This document shows positions 26,153 to 37,900 of a DNA stretch of 64,000 bases, in pieces (within the stretch, counting starts at the first letter, position 1; the number at the start of each line of letters is the position of its first letter). The DNA lies in contig JASVEC010000018.1 of NCBI GenBank assembly GCA_030770535.1, forward strand, positions 620,001-684,000, given 5' to 3'. This DNA is from Batkoa obscura. Its lineage: Eukaryota > Entomophthoromycota > Entomophthoromycetes > Entomophthorales > Batkoaceae. The notes under the pieces were generated by a model that did not search any database, was not told the origin of the DNA, and saw only the letters and a program-made list of their open reading frames with translations. The translations under genes and the position numbers were made by a program.

Positions 26153-27241
26153 ATGCCACCCCAGACCAAAGAGAATTTCGAACTTGAAAAAGAAGAAGGC
26201 TTTGATACCCGCCATCCATTATATAATGGTTTTTGGAAACGCTCAATCCCTTATGTCCATAAAGAGTTAGCCGTTGATAATCATGATGAACCACATCTTA
26301 AACGTAAGCATGCTATATTAGAAAAACATCCAGAGATTGAAAAATTATACGGTACCGAATTTTCTACTGTTTATATTATATTAGCATCTACTTCTGTTCA
26401 AATGTTTTTTGCTTACCTTTTTGGTAGAGTATTAACAGACTGGAATTGGTCTATGGTAGCATTTGCTTATTTAGTAGGTGGTACCATATCTGCTTTATTT
26501 GGTTGTTTAATTCACGAATGTAGTCATAATTTGTTACATCCAAATCCATTAGTCAATCGTATCTTTGCTTTGATTGTTAATACAGGTATACCATTCCCAA
26601 TCTCTGCTTCTTTCCGCCGTTATCATTTGATTCATCATGCTTATCAAGGGGTTGAAGATAAAGATCCTGATCTTCCAATGAAATGGGAATATAAATTCAT
26701 TCGTGGAAGTTCGTTATTAAAAACTATTTGGGTATTTTGTTATGCTGGATTATATGTTATCCGCGGAGCTGCTATGTTAAAACCATTATCTTTTTGGGAG
26801 TATATGAATATTGCTTATATTATTACCGTAGATATCTTAGTTTATACTTTTTGGGGCCCAAGAGCATTATTATACCTTGCTCTTTCTCTATGGCTTGGCT
26901 ATGGCTTACATCCAGGAGCCGCTCACTTTGTGCAAGAACATTACACCTTTGAAGATGGACAAGAAACATATTCTTATTATGGTATACTTAATAAATTTTA
27001 TATAAATATTGGATACCATAATGAACACCATGATTTCACACAAATTCCATGGAACAAGTTACCAAAGATTAAAGAAATAGCCCCAGAATTTTATGATGGT
27101 TTAGCTTGTCACACTTCTTGGGTTTATATGCATTTCTTATTCATCTTTTCTGATAAAATGGGACCAATTTCTAGACTTAAACGTAGCTCCGAAGACTTCA
27201 ATCGTTCTCGTAAGTTACTATCTTCTAAAAAGAAATTATGA
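26153..27241 (+). CDS. Sphingolipid delta-4 desaturase (DES1/DEGS1 family)
   Basis: A single-exon gene of 362 residues. It has the three histidine boxes of membrane desaturases at the expected spacing: HECSH (121-125), HLIHH (158-162) and HNEHH (289-293). The flanking residues are those of DEGS1/DES1: HPEIEKLYG, ISASFRRYHLIHH, GLHPGAAHFVQEHY, QETYSYYGILN and NIGYHNEHHDF. The N-terminal lipid-desaturase segment around residues 10-60 is present. The enzyme introduces the 4,5-trans double bond into dihydroceramide in the ER. In fungi this product usually feeds glucosylceramide synthesis, in keeping with the GLTP gene 15 kb away. It lacks introns although most neighbours have several. Confidence 0.95.
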   Translation: MPPQTKENFELEKEEGFDTRHPLYNGFWKRSIPYVHKELAVDNHDEPHLKRKHAILEKHPEIEKLYGTEFSTVYIILASTSVQMFFAYLFGRVLTDWNWSMVAFAYLVGGTISALFGCLIHECSHNLLHPNPLVNRIFALIVNTGIPFPISASFRRYHLIHHAYQGVEDKDPDLPMKWEYKFIRGSSLLKTIWVFCYAGLYVIRGAAMLKPLSFWEYMNIAYIITVDILVYTFWGPRALLYLALSLWLGYGLHPGAAHFVQEHYTFEDGQETYSYYGILNKFYINIGYHNEHHDFTQIPWNKLPKIKEIAPEFYDGLACHTSWVYMHFLFIFSDKMGPISRLKRSSEDFNRSRKLLSSKKKL

Positions 27242-28961
27242 TTGGGTATTGCTTATTTTTTATCCTGTTTTTTTAAATAGTTTATATGCTAAACTAGATA
27301 GTATTCTTTTATAAATTTTATATGTATTAGCCTTAATCTTTTTATTATATTTTTTAATAAATAAGTTGTTAAATATAAAAAGTGTATATTGGTTTGTATT
27401 ATATTGCTTTAAATACTTGACAATTTTAGACATCAATTACTTTTTCGATCAGTTTTGGGTTTTTTCTTTTAAACCTCGAAGAAACACGAACCCTCGAGTA
27501 TTTTATTTATGGAACTAGGCGAAAGTAATATAAAAATGAAAAAATAAAGGAGGTAAGGTAAAACCAAATATAGATACTCAAAAGTCAAGATCCCTTTTCT
27601 GAAGTGTAAAAGGTTAAGGACAACTGTTTAATGTTTGTTTTTATATAGAGACTTCCAAGGATGGAACAAGGAAGATGTGGGAGGATTATCAACTGATAAT
27701 TTATACAAAAATGAATCAATTAAAGGTAAGTTTTAATTACAAGGATTGGAGGAAAGGGAGGAAAGTTTTAAAAGGTCTAGTAATTTATTTATATAAGAGT
27801 TTAACTGATATTGAAGGCAGGCGTTGGATGGATAAAGGAAGTTATTGATTTTCTTGACTAAAGTTGAAAGGATTTATCGTTTAGATTTAAAAAATCACCT
27901 TAATGCAAATTCTTTTGGTAAACTACTACTATCCATGATCAACTATAATTGGTAGAATAGCTATTGAGTTTTTTAGAAGGAGTTCTCCTAGAAGACATCA
28001 ATATTGGAAATTGAACCTAATAAGGTGATTGAATAACTGACATCATTATAAATTTTCATTTATATGCTAAATGTCTCGTCTTCAATTAAACTTTTTAGCT
28101 GTTGCTTATGATGTTTATTATACTTTGACAAAATCATTTGAATGTTCTTTTAATAAGTTGTTGATCTATTAAACCTTATAAGCTTCAGATAAAGCTAATC
28201 TGTTTACTCATTTGGACAGCTTCTGCCCATCTGAAACATTGAGGCCTACTTAAGTATTAGACGGGTAGAGACCATCCAACATTAGTTAAATTATTTGTTA
28301 ATTTTAATTAAGCAATTTTTAAAAATTAAACCAAAAAATTTAGCATTACATAACTAGAGATTTAACAACTATCTAAAAAAGACAACTCAATACTGTTGCG
28401 AAAATTTTAGCCAATAGCCAAGAATTAAACCAATCAAATAACCAGTTAGCTTTATGAAGTGAAGTGTAGGATTAATTTGTAATGAAAGGGAAGGGGTTAA
28501 TAGTAATTGATGTTGAACTTTATAAATTTTTAAAGTTGATCTTTTAGTAAATTTTTTTGAAGCTTATAAGAGCATAGGGCCTTGTATATTTATTTATCAA
28601 TGCAAGCAAAGATAACATGAAAATAACAGTATAGATGATGTTAGAAAAGGAGGAGACTTTTGAAAATAATTGGACTTTTATTAGTTTCTTGCTTTTTTAA
28701 AATAAGATTCCTGTTTGTTAGATGCACTTGTTCTGTAAAAGAATAGAGAAAGTTGAAATACAAACTTTAATAGGAGAGATTTTTGTTTTGAACAGAATAG
28801 CTTTTATTGAATAATTTAGATTGACTCATAAAAAGACTTCATTCTAAAATAACTTTTCTACTTTAAAAACCATTAATACCTAAATAGAAGTTGTATAGTC
28901 TAAAGAATGAATTTATAACTTCGTTCTTTATCCTTTCCTTTTTAAATACAAAAATAATAAA

Positions 28962-29065
28962 TGGTGATGTTTTTTTTGGCTTCATCACTTTTTCTATCTT
29001 TTGAGCACTATTTGAGTGGAAAAATTATTAGTAAAATTCTTAAATACAAAAATACATCCCCAAAT
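28962..29065 (+). mobile_element. MITE-like 105-bp repeat, copy 5
   Basis: It starts GGTGATGTTTTTTTTGGCTT, with TTTGAGCACTATTTGAGTGG and TTATTAGTAAAATTCTTAAA, and ends AATACATCCCCAAATAT. It is well preserved. Confidence 0.78.
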
Positions 29066-29090
29066 ATTTGTTAGCTGGAACTCAAAATTT

Positions 29091-29186
29091 TATGAGGATT
29101 TCTCTTTTGTTTAAGAAATTTTACAACTTTTCTACTCAGTGCCTATAAAATAGAGAAAGTGATGAAACCAAAAAAACATTCCTATC
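29091..29186 (-). mobile_element. MITE-like 105-bp repeat, copy 6
   Basis: A diverged inverse copy just downstream of copy 5: TTTGTTTAAGAAATTTTAC, AGAGAAAGTGATGAAACC and CATTCCTAT. Confidence 0.6.
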
Positions 29187-29293
29187 TTTTTTAAATAGTT
29201 TTAAAAAAAATCAGACATGAAATTTTTCAGATAACTTTATACTTAATTATATTAACTGCAATTTACAAATAAAAATGAGATTGTTTTTTAAGT

Positions 29294-29399
29294 TCATGAG
29301 GATGTATTCCTTTATTTAAGAATTTTACTAATAAATTTTCCACTTAAATAGCGCTCAAAAAATGGAAAGTAATGAAATCAAAAAAAACATCCTCCTATG
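29294..29399 (-). mobile_element. MITE-like 105-bp repeat, copy 7
   Basis: Starts ATGAGGATGTATTCC, core TTTAAGAATTTTACTAATAA, then TTAAATAGCGCTCAAAAAAT, ending AAAACATCCTCCTATG. It is in inverse orientation and quite well preserved. Confidence 0.75.
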
Positions 29400-30211
29400 T
29401 TTATGAATATTATTTGAATAATTAAGGTTTTTAAATAAAATTAAGTCTTTGATGGAAAGCCAATAATTATAAAAGGATATCCGATTAATTAAGGTATTGT
29501 CGTTCACCTCATATACTTATTTTAAGTAAGTTCCATGTGTTATTACAGATTCTAACTTAAAGTAACCACATTTTTTTGTTAAACTATTAATACTTGGGCT
29601 AAAATTAAATAAGTTGCTATACTGATATTAAATATTACGAAAAAATTATTTCAACAATTATTGAAAAATTAACTAGATTAAGTTAAAACATCATTTTCTT
29701 TATTAACTCAAGTAAACTTTAGTGATTCAAACGAGTTTTGAGAAAACTATCCCTTTTTGAAAAATAATAAAAAGTTATTTCTGGAATTTTATTTGAGTTT
29801 TTAAGCTTAAAAAGCTTTTTAATTAAACTTGTTTGTAAATGACTCTATTCCTTTTAGGATCTGTAGTAACTGAAAATAATTAATCATAAAAGATGATGTT
29901 AAACGTAACCGTTGAATATAATAAAGTGTTAATTAAAAAAAGACTGTTTAAAATCTAAGCTTAAGTGAAACCCCAATTCCCCGAATGAATGAGATAATAC
30001 AATAAAAAATGGCTAAAAATATACTTGTAATTTATTCTATAAGGAAACAAAGAAAGGATAATCCAAAGTTACTCCAGGCAACATTAAATAAAACAATTAA
30101 AATTGATTAGAGGGGGAGAAACAAGACCAAAGCTAGTTAATTAAAAAACACGAGGGATAAGGAATAAAATAAAATAAAATAATTTAGCTATCAAATTCTG
30201 TTCAAATCGAA

Positions 30212-30940
30212 CTATGACAATTTCTTAAGTGCCGAATTCAATTTACATTTTTTGGTATTTTGGTGCCTCTTTAATGCATCTAATCGTGAAAATTGTTTAT
30301 CGCATTGATTACAGTGATATGGTTTAAAGTTCAAATGAATGTTATGGTGTCTTTTCAAATCGTGTGCTCTTCCAAATCTCTGAAAGCACATTTCACATCG
30401 GAATGGTTTCCATAAATTAAGATTATTATTTTGTGAGTGGTAACGAACTAATGTAGCTGGTCTTAATGTATTATAAAGAATAGGTAATGACTGAGCGGGG
30501 TTCAAGTTATTAGTCATAGAACTATTATTCAATTCATTGTTAGGATTATGGCTATTCATGTAATAAGGAGGATAATGATTTATATAGTTGTTGTTATTAT
30601 TGTTAATGTGATTCAAATTACTTTCATCTGTCATATAGTTAGCTTCATTGTTATGGTTTAAAATGTGGTTAAGTTCATTTTTTCCTTTAGCGTCGTAAGC
30701 AGCAGGCTCCAATGTTAACGGTTTGCTACCATCTAATATTTTATTAACTTTATTGTAATCCCTTATTGGTGGTAACGAATTTATTTCAATATCAAGTCTA
30801 GGGTTTGGCCAACTTTTGTTATTATTAAAATTTATAGAAGACTTGGAGTTTAGCTCAACTGGGCTATGACCTGCGCTATAGTATTTGTTTGCATTGTTAT
30901 TAAAGTAAAAAGGATCAAAAAAAGGTTCACAAGGATTCAT
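30212..30940 (-). CDS. C2H2 zinc-finger protein, probable transcription factor
   Basis: Single exon, 242 residues. The first 170 residues are disordered, Asn-rich and of low complexity. Two tandem zinc fingers sit at about residues 180-233. The first is C-x2-C-x12-H-x3-H (starting FRCEMCFQRFGRAHDLKRH). The second is C-x2-C-x12-H-x5-C (YHCNQCDKQFSRLDALKRH, then QNTKKC), so its last ligand is a Cys. The linker NFKPYHC resembles the classical TGEKP-type linker. Such two-finger C-terminal arrangements are common in fungal DNA-binding regulators. No specific orthologue is recognised. It stands alone in a gene-poor area, with about 3 kb on one side and 4 kb on the other. Confidence 0.82.
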   Translation of the reverse strand: MNPCEPFFDPFYFNNNANKYYSAGHSPVELNSKSSINFNNNKSWPNPRLDIEINSLPPIRDYNKVNKILDGSKPLTLEPAAYDAKGKNELNHILNHNNEANYMTDESNLNHINNNNNNYINHYPPYYMNSHNPNNELNNSSMTNNLNPAQSLPILYNTLRPATLVRYHSQNNNLNLWKPFRCEMCFQRFGRAHDLKRHHNIHLNFKPYHCNQCDKQFSRLDALKRHQNTKKCKLNSALKKLS

Positions 30941-32593
30941 AGTAAAAAGGAAGATCTATCAATATTATAAAACTTTTGTATATGAATATAAAGGTAAAAT
31001 AAAAATAAAATAAGCTTGGGTAATAATCAAAACAAAACTCTATCAACACTGAAAAATCTTTATTTCCACTACTATTTATACTTTAAATTTTCTTTTTTAA
31101 CCCCCCTTTCATTACTCATATTATCGATAATTCTAACGTCTTACTTCTTTACTTTTTTAGTTAACATTATTTACCTTCCACCCTCCTACTACATTCCCAT
31201 TTATTCTTAATTTTAGTCAATTTTTTATCTAAGAATGGTTAAGTATTTGTTATTTATCTTTCTATTATTTTATAATAAAATTTTAGACTGTAATATCAAA
31301 TGTAAAAATAATTATAATTATAATTATAATTATTATTTATATCATTATATAGTTAATGAATAAAAATTAATCAAGTTTTGTCAAGTTTAATTAATACAAG
31401 TTTATATTTCTAATATCTTATTTTTATTTTTTATCATAAGAAAGTTGGAGATATTTTCTTTAACGTTATTAAAGTTTAATCAAAGAAGTAAATAAAGTTA
31501 AGGAATATTATGCTTCAGCCATGCTTATCAAATACAAACTTTTTTTGTAGATCTCTAATCTGGATTTCACTTTTGCTATTTTTAGCTTGTACTTTATAAC
31601 TATTCAATAGTCATTAACCTATTTAATTATAACTACTATATCTAATGTAGGCTATAGTTTTGAAAAACATAAACTATTAAATAATATACAGATGATTTAA
31701 TATTTAAACAAAATACATTATAAATAGCATAAATTCACCAAACAAAGATGGGATAAAAAGCTGTCTAATTCATTTTGAATTAAAGATCTAGATTCGATTA
31801 GACCCCCTTTGCTATCAAACCAACTCAAATACTCATTCTAAATTAAATTTAACACCAGCAATGTTACTAGTTTTACTTATTTAGAACAATACTCCATTTT
31901 TACCCTGTGATTAAATTGAGTCCACAAACTACCCAATTTGCCTTTGATTAAAGGGCAATTGAAGTTGACCATGTTCATCTCCATCATCCGATTCTGTAAT
32001 TAGGGCTTAAATTAATAAATTACTTTTTTGCCTTTAAATAGTTATAAACATCAATTGAGTTATTGTCATTTTAAGCGATTATTTTAACAATTCTAAAGTT
32101 ATTATGCCACATACACTTTGATTTTTTCATTAACCCCTTGATCTTTGTAAAAGTCAAAGTGAAAGATATGAGTTTATACTATTGTATTTTATAAATATAA
32201 TATGAATTGTCTGATTTTCAGGAAATATATGTAGATTTACTGTTTTTTTAAAGACATTACATAGTATTATTAATTACCAAAAAAATAGTTAGTTTAAGGT
32301 AGAAAGGTCCTTAACTAAAAAAAATATCACAAGCTTTGAAATTAAAAAGATGTAATCGTATTGTTTCTATTTTGTATATATTTTTTAGAATAGCGCTTAA
32401 AAAAATTATTATTGTTCATGGCCTAATTTTCTTTTAAACTCTTTAGTGTATTTTATGTTTAAAAATAGTTTAGTTTTTAGAAATCTTATAAAATAAACAG
32501 ACACTAAAATAAAAATTAGATTTACATCTAAGTTTAAAAATGACCCTCAGTTTTTTAAATATTAACCATAAACTTTAGTGTATTTAAATTTGA

Positions 32594-32704
32594 ATATATG
32601 GGGATGTTTTTTTTGGTTTCATTACTTTTTCCACCTTTTAAGCGCCATTTGAGCAGAAAAATTATTAGTAAAATCCTTAAACACAAAAATACATCCCCAT
32701 ATAT
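32594..32704 (+). mobile_element. MITE-like repeat, copy 8 (best-preserved ends)
   Basis: 111 bp with perfect 14-bp terminal inverted repeats: ATATATGGGGATGT at 32594-32607 and ACATCCCCATATAT at 32691-32704. Internal blocks are TTTTTTGGTTTCATTAC, TTTTAAGCGCCATTTGAGC and AATTATTAGTAAAATCC. Short open frames run through both strands but carry no recognisable protein. The ends fit insertion at TA. Confidence 0.82.
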
Positions 32705-33740
32705 AGAAAATCTAATTTTAGCTTTGTTATTTTTATTAAATACTGTCATTACAATATATAACCTTTTAAAATTTATGACGTTCATGTAATATTTATTTAT
32801 TTATCATTTCTTATTTTTTATTTTTTATCTTATAGTAAAAGGATTTAGACTGGCTTTCGATTCAATATGTATTTTTAAAAGAATCCTTTAACAAATTTTG
32901 AATTTACTAAAGAAACTGTTTCAATAAAGCATCCTTGATATACAGTTTGGAACAGATATCATAATTATCTTATAACTTGATATGTTCAATTAGTACGATA
33001 TGTGGGGATGCTATTTTATTTTAGCTACTCACTCTTTTTATTTAAAAATATACGCTCAAAATACTGTTTATTTACTCATTTTTTAAGCTTAAATTTTGAA
33101 AAAAAGACTGATTAGAACTTTAAGCTATAAAGGATTCCTTATTTTAAACTATTTTATCAATAGTGTAAAATATTTGAGATCTTTATTAAATATCTATAAT
33201 AAAATTCAGAAGAAACTATAACTTGGCTTATAAACCATAAGACTTTTTCCTTTAGACTTCGTATACTAGTGTTTAAAATATGTTCTATCAAACTAAAATT
33301 TGGGATTCTTAGAAACGCTTTCCACAATAATACCCTGACTACACTCTCTTAAACCATTTTTCAATAACTTTAGTCATCCAATTTTTCAGTCATTTTCTGC
33401 TCTTTTGGAAACACTATCTATATTTGAACTTTTTGATCTTACACAGCCTTGGTCACTTTAAGTAAATAAATGCGAAGCCTTTAAACTTTAAAATTAAAAA
33501 ACCTAGTTATTTAAAACTCAAGTTATTATGGTGACTTAAACCGCTCCTTCGTGGAAGATTCTCTTCTTTTGACAAAATAGAAAATACAAGTTCTTAGAAC
33601 CTTTGATTTTAAAAAATTACCAAATTCATTTGTTTATTTATTTAAATTGATGAATAACATTTGGTTGTATTAAATTTCTTATTTTTATTTGACAAATGAT
33701 TGATATTTGTAAATTTTATAATTTTTTGTGGTATTCTAAA

Positions 33741-33846
33741 TATTGGAGATGTATATTTATATTTAAGAATTTTACTAATAATTTTTCTGCTCAAATAGTG
33801 CTAAAAGATGGAAAAAGTAATGAAGCTAAAAAACACCCCCCATATT
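33741..33846 (-). mobile_element. MITE-like 105-bp repeat, copy 9
   Basis: It starts TATTGGAGATGTATATT, core TTTAAGAATTTTACTAATAA, then GATGGAAAAAGTAATGAAGC, ending in ACCCCCCATAT. It is in inverse orientation. Confidence 0.76.
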
Positions 33847-34987
33847 TAGTAAAAAAATCCACAGCTATTTAGTTTTATTTTTTATTTATTTTGCGTTACT
33901 AATAAGATTATTTGTATAATATGATAGTATAATAGTGTAATAATCATTTTTGTTTTATATGAAAAATAGGTATAAATTAGATTACTTAATTTCCGAATTT
34001 TTTTTATATGTTAAACTAACCATAAATTGTCTAATTAGATAAATATATTATTTTATTTATTGAATTTTGAAGCAAGAAAGCCAAGTGGTATATTTTATAA
34101 TTTTAAAAGAGAGCTAACTGTGAAGATTTTTAAAATGAAAATATCCCTAGGGTATGAAGGGCTAATAATTTATTAACAATAATAATTAGCATCGCTCAAA
34201 GCCAATTTCTCCACTTTATTGAGATGTTTAAAGATTTTAAAAATTATTACAACTAGAGCCATTACAGGCCACAAATAAACAGGCATTTGTCTTTCTTACC
34301 TTAAAAGGTTTATTTAAATCACGAATTTATTTCTGGAACAAATATTGTGGCTTTTAATCAATTAAACAATTGGCTGAATATAGTCAATATATTAAAAGCT
34401 TTATCTTATACAATAGTACTTATACCCATTAAAACGTTATTCAATTAAGTGAAAATGTATTGATGTTTAATATTAAAATCGTTTTATTAGACTAATTTTT
34501 ATAATACTATTTTTTGTGGGATGTTTTTTATGATTTTTTGAGTTTACTCGTGTAGTATTATTTATTATATGAAAGAAAAAATCTTTCATGTATTGCTTTT
34601 GAATAAGTAAGGTTATAACAATACACAAATTACAAATATAAACTATATCACTTTAATACTGATTTCACCATATATCTTTTTATTCTGAGATTCTTAATAA
34701 ACAGTTTCAAGGTCACATTAGCAAAAGTAATATTAAGAACAGGAAATTACAAAACCAGCTTCAAGTTAATTTGGCAAATAATTTCAGAACAAATAAAATT
34801 GCGTGTACGCTTGATTTGGTCTATAAAAGCCAATCCAACCTCAAGGAATAGGCATTTCTAAAAAAAGGTTCTTGATAGATTAAGAATTCAATGGCTACTC
34901 AAAAGTAAATTTAATAAAAAATAGACAATTAAATTAACAACCATAATTTCTTTTTTTTTGAAAAGTTGTTAAAACTTAAACTATATT

Positions 34988-37900
34988 ATGTCCATGGCCA
35001 CCACCATTCCAAAATCCACTAACCTAAGTCTTTTTAGTGAGGAAGTTATAACTATTGCTGATGAAACTTTGAACGAGGAATTACCCCCTCGCTCTGGTAC
35101 CCCTAATTCATTTAAAACAGTGGAATCTGGAACAGCCCCAGCTACCCCACAACAACAACAGCCCCCTCAGTTTAATATCGCTTCACCTGTTTCTTCACAT
35201 GTGTTTTTATTGAGCTTTTTTGACGAAATTTTAAAATCAAAATCTATCAGTCGTTACCCTACTATTAAAGAGTCTACTCAGCGTGCTTTAGGTAATTGAC
35301 TTAATCAATACTATAAAACAAAATTCAATTTTAATATTTATTAGATTTGTCAAAAACAGAAGGATTTTGTCGAGAAAGAGCGTAAGAGATATTTTTTTAA
35401 AATTTATTTAGCTTATTTTATTTCCTAGTCAACTCTCTCACAATACTGACGTTATCCTCGATCCTTTAATTGCATGTTGCAAATCGGGATCACAAACCTT
35501 AACTTTATTGGCTTTGGACGGTTTGAGTAAATTAATCACTTACGATTATCTACCAAGTGAGGTCCTACTTTCTTCTGGTTTAAAAATCGAAACTAAAGGT
35601 GAAAAGAAAGAACGAAGCCCTATTGATAAGGCAGTGATGGCCATTTGTGATTGTTTTAAAGGTGAGAACACTGACGAAAGATTACAAACTCAAATTATGA
35701 AGGTAAAATCCCCATTTATTTTTTGAGCAAAATTTAAGGCCATCTTTATAGGGCTTAGTTGCTGCTGTTTCTTCGAACACAACCATTATTCATCAAGAAG
35801 CCCTTTTAAATGCGATTAGAACTTTATATAATATTTTTTTGTTATCACGCGATATCAGTAATCAGATCGTTGCTCAAGGAACTTTAATTCAAATGTCTCG
35901 TTCTGTTTTTGGTCGTATTAAGCCAGTTTCAAGACCAAAGCCTCAAAGGGCACCATCTATAGCAAGCTATAAATCAAATAATAGTGGATCGATAGTCAAC
36001 TATGCTAGTGATAGCGATGATGAAGCAGATGAACCAAAAAAAGGTCAGTATTTCTAATTTAATAGATAGTAATAAATTAATAAATATCTCAGATAATTTA
36101 GAAGATAATAAATTAACGCTAGAGGCGATTGGTGGCAAAGCAGCAGAAGCAGCAGCCAATGCTCAAGTTCAAGGAAATATATGTGACAACACAAGTGACC
36201 TCAATGTTCTTGATGGCTTTTTATTATTCAGAGCACTCTGTAAGCTTTCTATTAAGCCTTTTAGAACCGATGCTACCCTTGAATCACGTTCCATGTCATT
36301 GAGATCTAAATTACTATCTTTATATCTCATTCTTATCATCGTTACTGAATTTTCTGATGTTTTTATAAATTCAAAGGTATTCTTTTTAACTCCTGGTGAT
36401 AATGACTTGAATCGCACAGTGAGAGAAGAAACTTTTTTGGTTGCTGTGAAACCTTACTTTGGATTATGTCTTTCAAGGAATTTAGTTTCTACAACTCCAA
36501 AAATCTTTGAATTGGCTTTAGCCGTCTTTGAGTCCGTGATGTGTAACCTTCGTTCTCACTTAAAGGGTGAAATTGAGGTTTACCTTAAGGAAATTATCAT
36601 CCCAGTCTTGGAAATGAAGCCATCTGGCATCCAACATCAAAAGCATATTTTGTTTACTATGTTTCTTTCAAAATTGAGTCATGACCCTCAAATGCTAGTT
36701 GAAATCTATTTAAATTATGATTGTGATCGAGGTTCCTTAAATAATAATATCTTTGAACATTTAACAAGCTCAGTTTCTAAATTGGTTTCCAGTGTAAGCG
36801 AACAAGATATAGAAGATACACCTGCTTTAATTTGGGAAGAACAAGATTCTTTCCAGGCTACTGCTAAAGGCCTTAATAGAGCTGATTTATTGAATTTGCC
36901 TTCTCTTACTTCCGATAAATTTACTCACACTTATTTATCTAACTCTTTTTTCTCACGTGCTTCGTTTAATCCAGCTAACCTTCAGATTCGTGCTCTTGAT
37001 ACACTTGTGAGTATTTTAAGTTCATTAGTCCGCTGGAGTAACAAAGGCAAAGCAAACTCAGATCAGAGATCTGATAGTGTGAACTTAACTGAAGAAGCTT
37101 TGGATGACGCTGCCACCGAAACTGGCACTATTTATCCATCAGAAGTATCTGACAGCGACTTTAGAACCTTATCACCAGTGTATGACGATCCCAATCACTT
37201 TGAACAAAATAAGATTCAGAAGCAGGCTCTCCAAGTAGCGATTGATATCTTCAACCGTAAACCAAAAAGAGGTATTGAAAGCTTATTAAAAAGTGGGATC
37301 ATACCCAGTTCTGATCCACAAGACATTGCCAAGTTCTTGTTGGAATCACCTGACCTCAATAAAAATGTTTTAGGAGAATATCTTGGTGAAGGGGATGTAG
37401 TAAACATTGACATTATGCATGCCTTTGTTGATCAATTAGACTTTACAGGGTTAGAGTTTGTACCAGCATTAAGAAAGTTTTTGCAAACATTCCGCTTACC
37501 TGGGGAAGCTCAAAAGATCGATCGATTTATGCTAAAGTTCGCTGAACGTTATGTAGGACAAAACCCTGATGTCTTTGTAAACGCAGATACCGCCTATGTT
37601 TTAGGTTACTCAGTTATTATGTTAAACACTGATTTATATAACCCTCAAGTTAAAAAGAGAATGACTCAAGAAGACTTTATAAAAAACAATCGTGGAATTG
37701 ACGATGGGGCAGATATCCCCGAAGAATTTTTAAATGAAATTTATCATCAGATTTCTGCAAAAGAAATTAAACTTAAAGATGATCCTTATGAAACTTCTAG
37801 TGCAGCTAGCCGTTCTAATACCCCAGCTACCTTAGCTGCTCAATTCGACATCTTAGGCACACGTAACAAGAAGAACCAAGATGCCCAAGCCAGCTCCTTA

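Larger units (their letters stand above)
27242..30211. other. Gene-poor region with three dispersed repeats
   Basis: About 3 kb. Three copies of the 105-bp repeat lie at 28962-29399. A pair of exon-like segments with good splice signals occurs at 27649-27840, but no start codon can be linked to them. The rest shows no open frame of note. Confidence 0.5.
30941..34987. other. Largest intergenic region (about 4 kb)
   Basis: No gene could be supported on either strand. Two clear copies of the 105-bp repeat occur (32594-32704 and 33741-33846), and a possible half copy begins at 33003. AT tracts such as the ATTATA repeats near 31310-31335 are present. The far ends should hold promoters of the zinc-finger gene (left) and the SEC7 gene (right). 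Confidence 0.55.

Noticed and set aside
31930-32170. Minus-strand exon-like ends (for example SDDGDEHGQLQLPFNQRQIG before a stop)
   Set aside because: An acceptor-like CAG precedes it, but no upstream exons with consistent frame and donor could be chained.
32598-32789. 63-76 codon open frames on both strands over the repeat copy
   Set aside because: They follow the T-rich and A-rich repeat sequence and do not recur as conserved proteins in other copies.
33003-33070. Possible half copy of the 105-bp repeat beginning TGTGGGGATG
   Set aside because: The left end matches but the rest drifts quickly and no right end is present; too weak to list.
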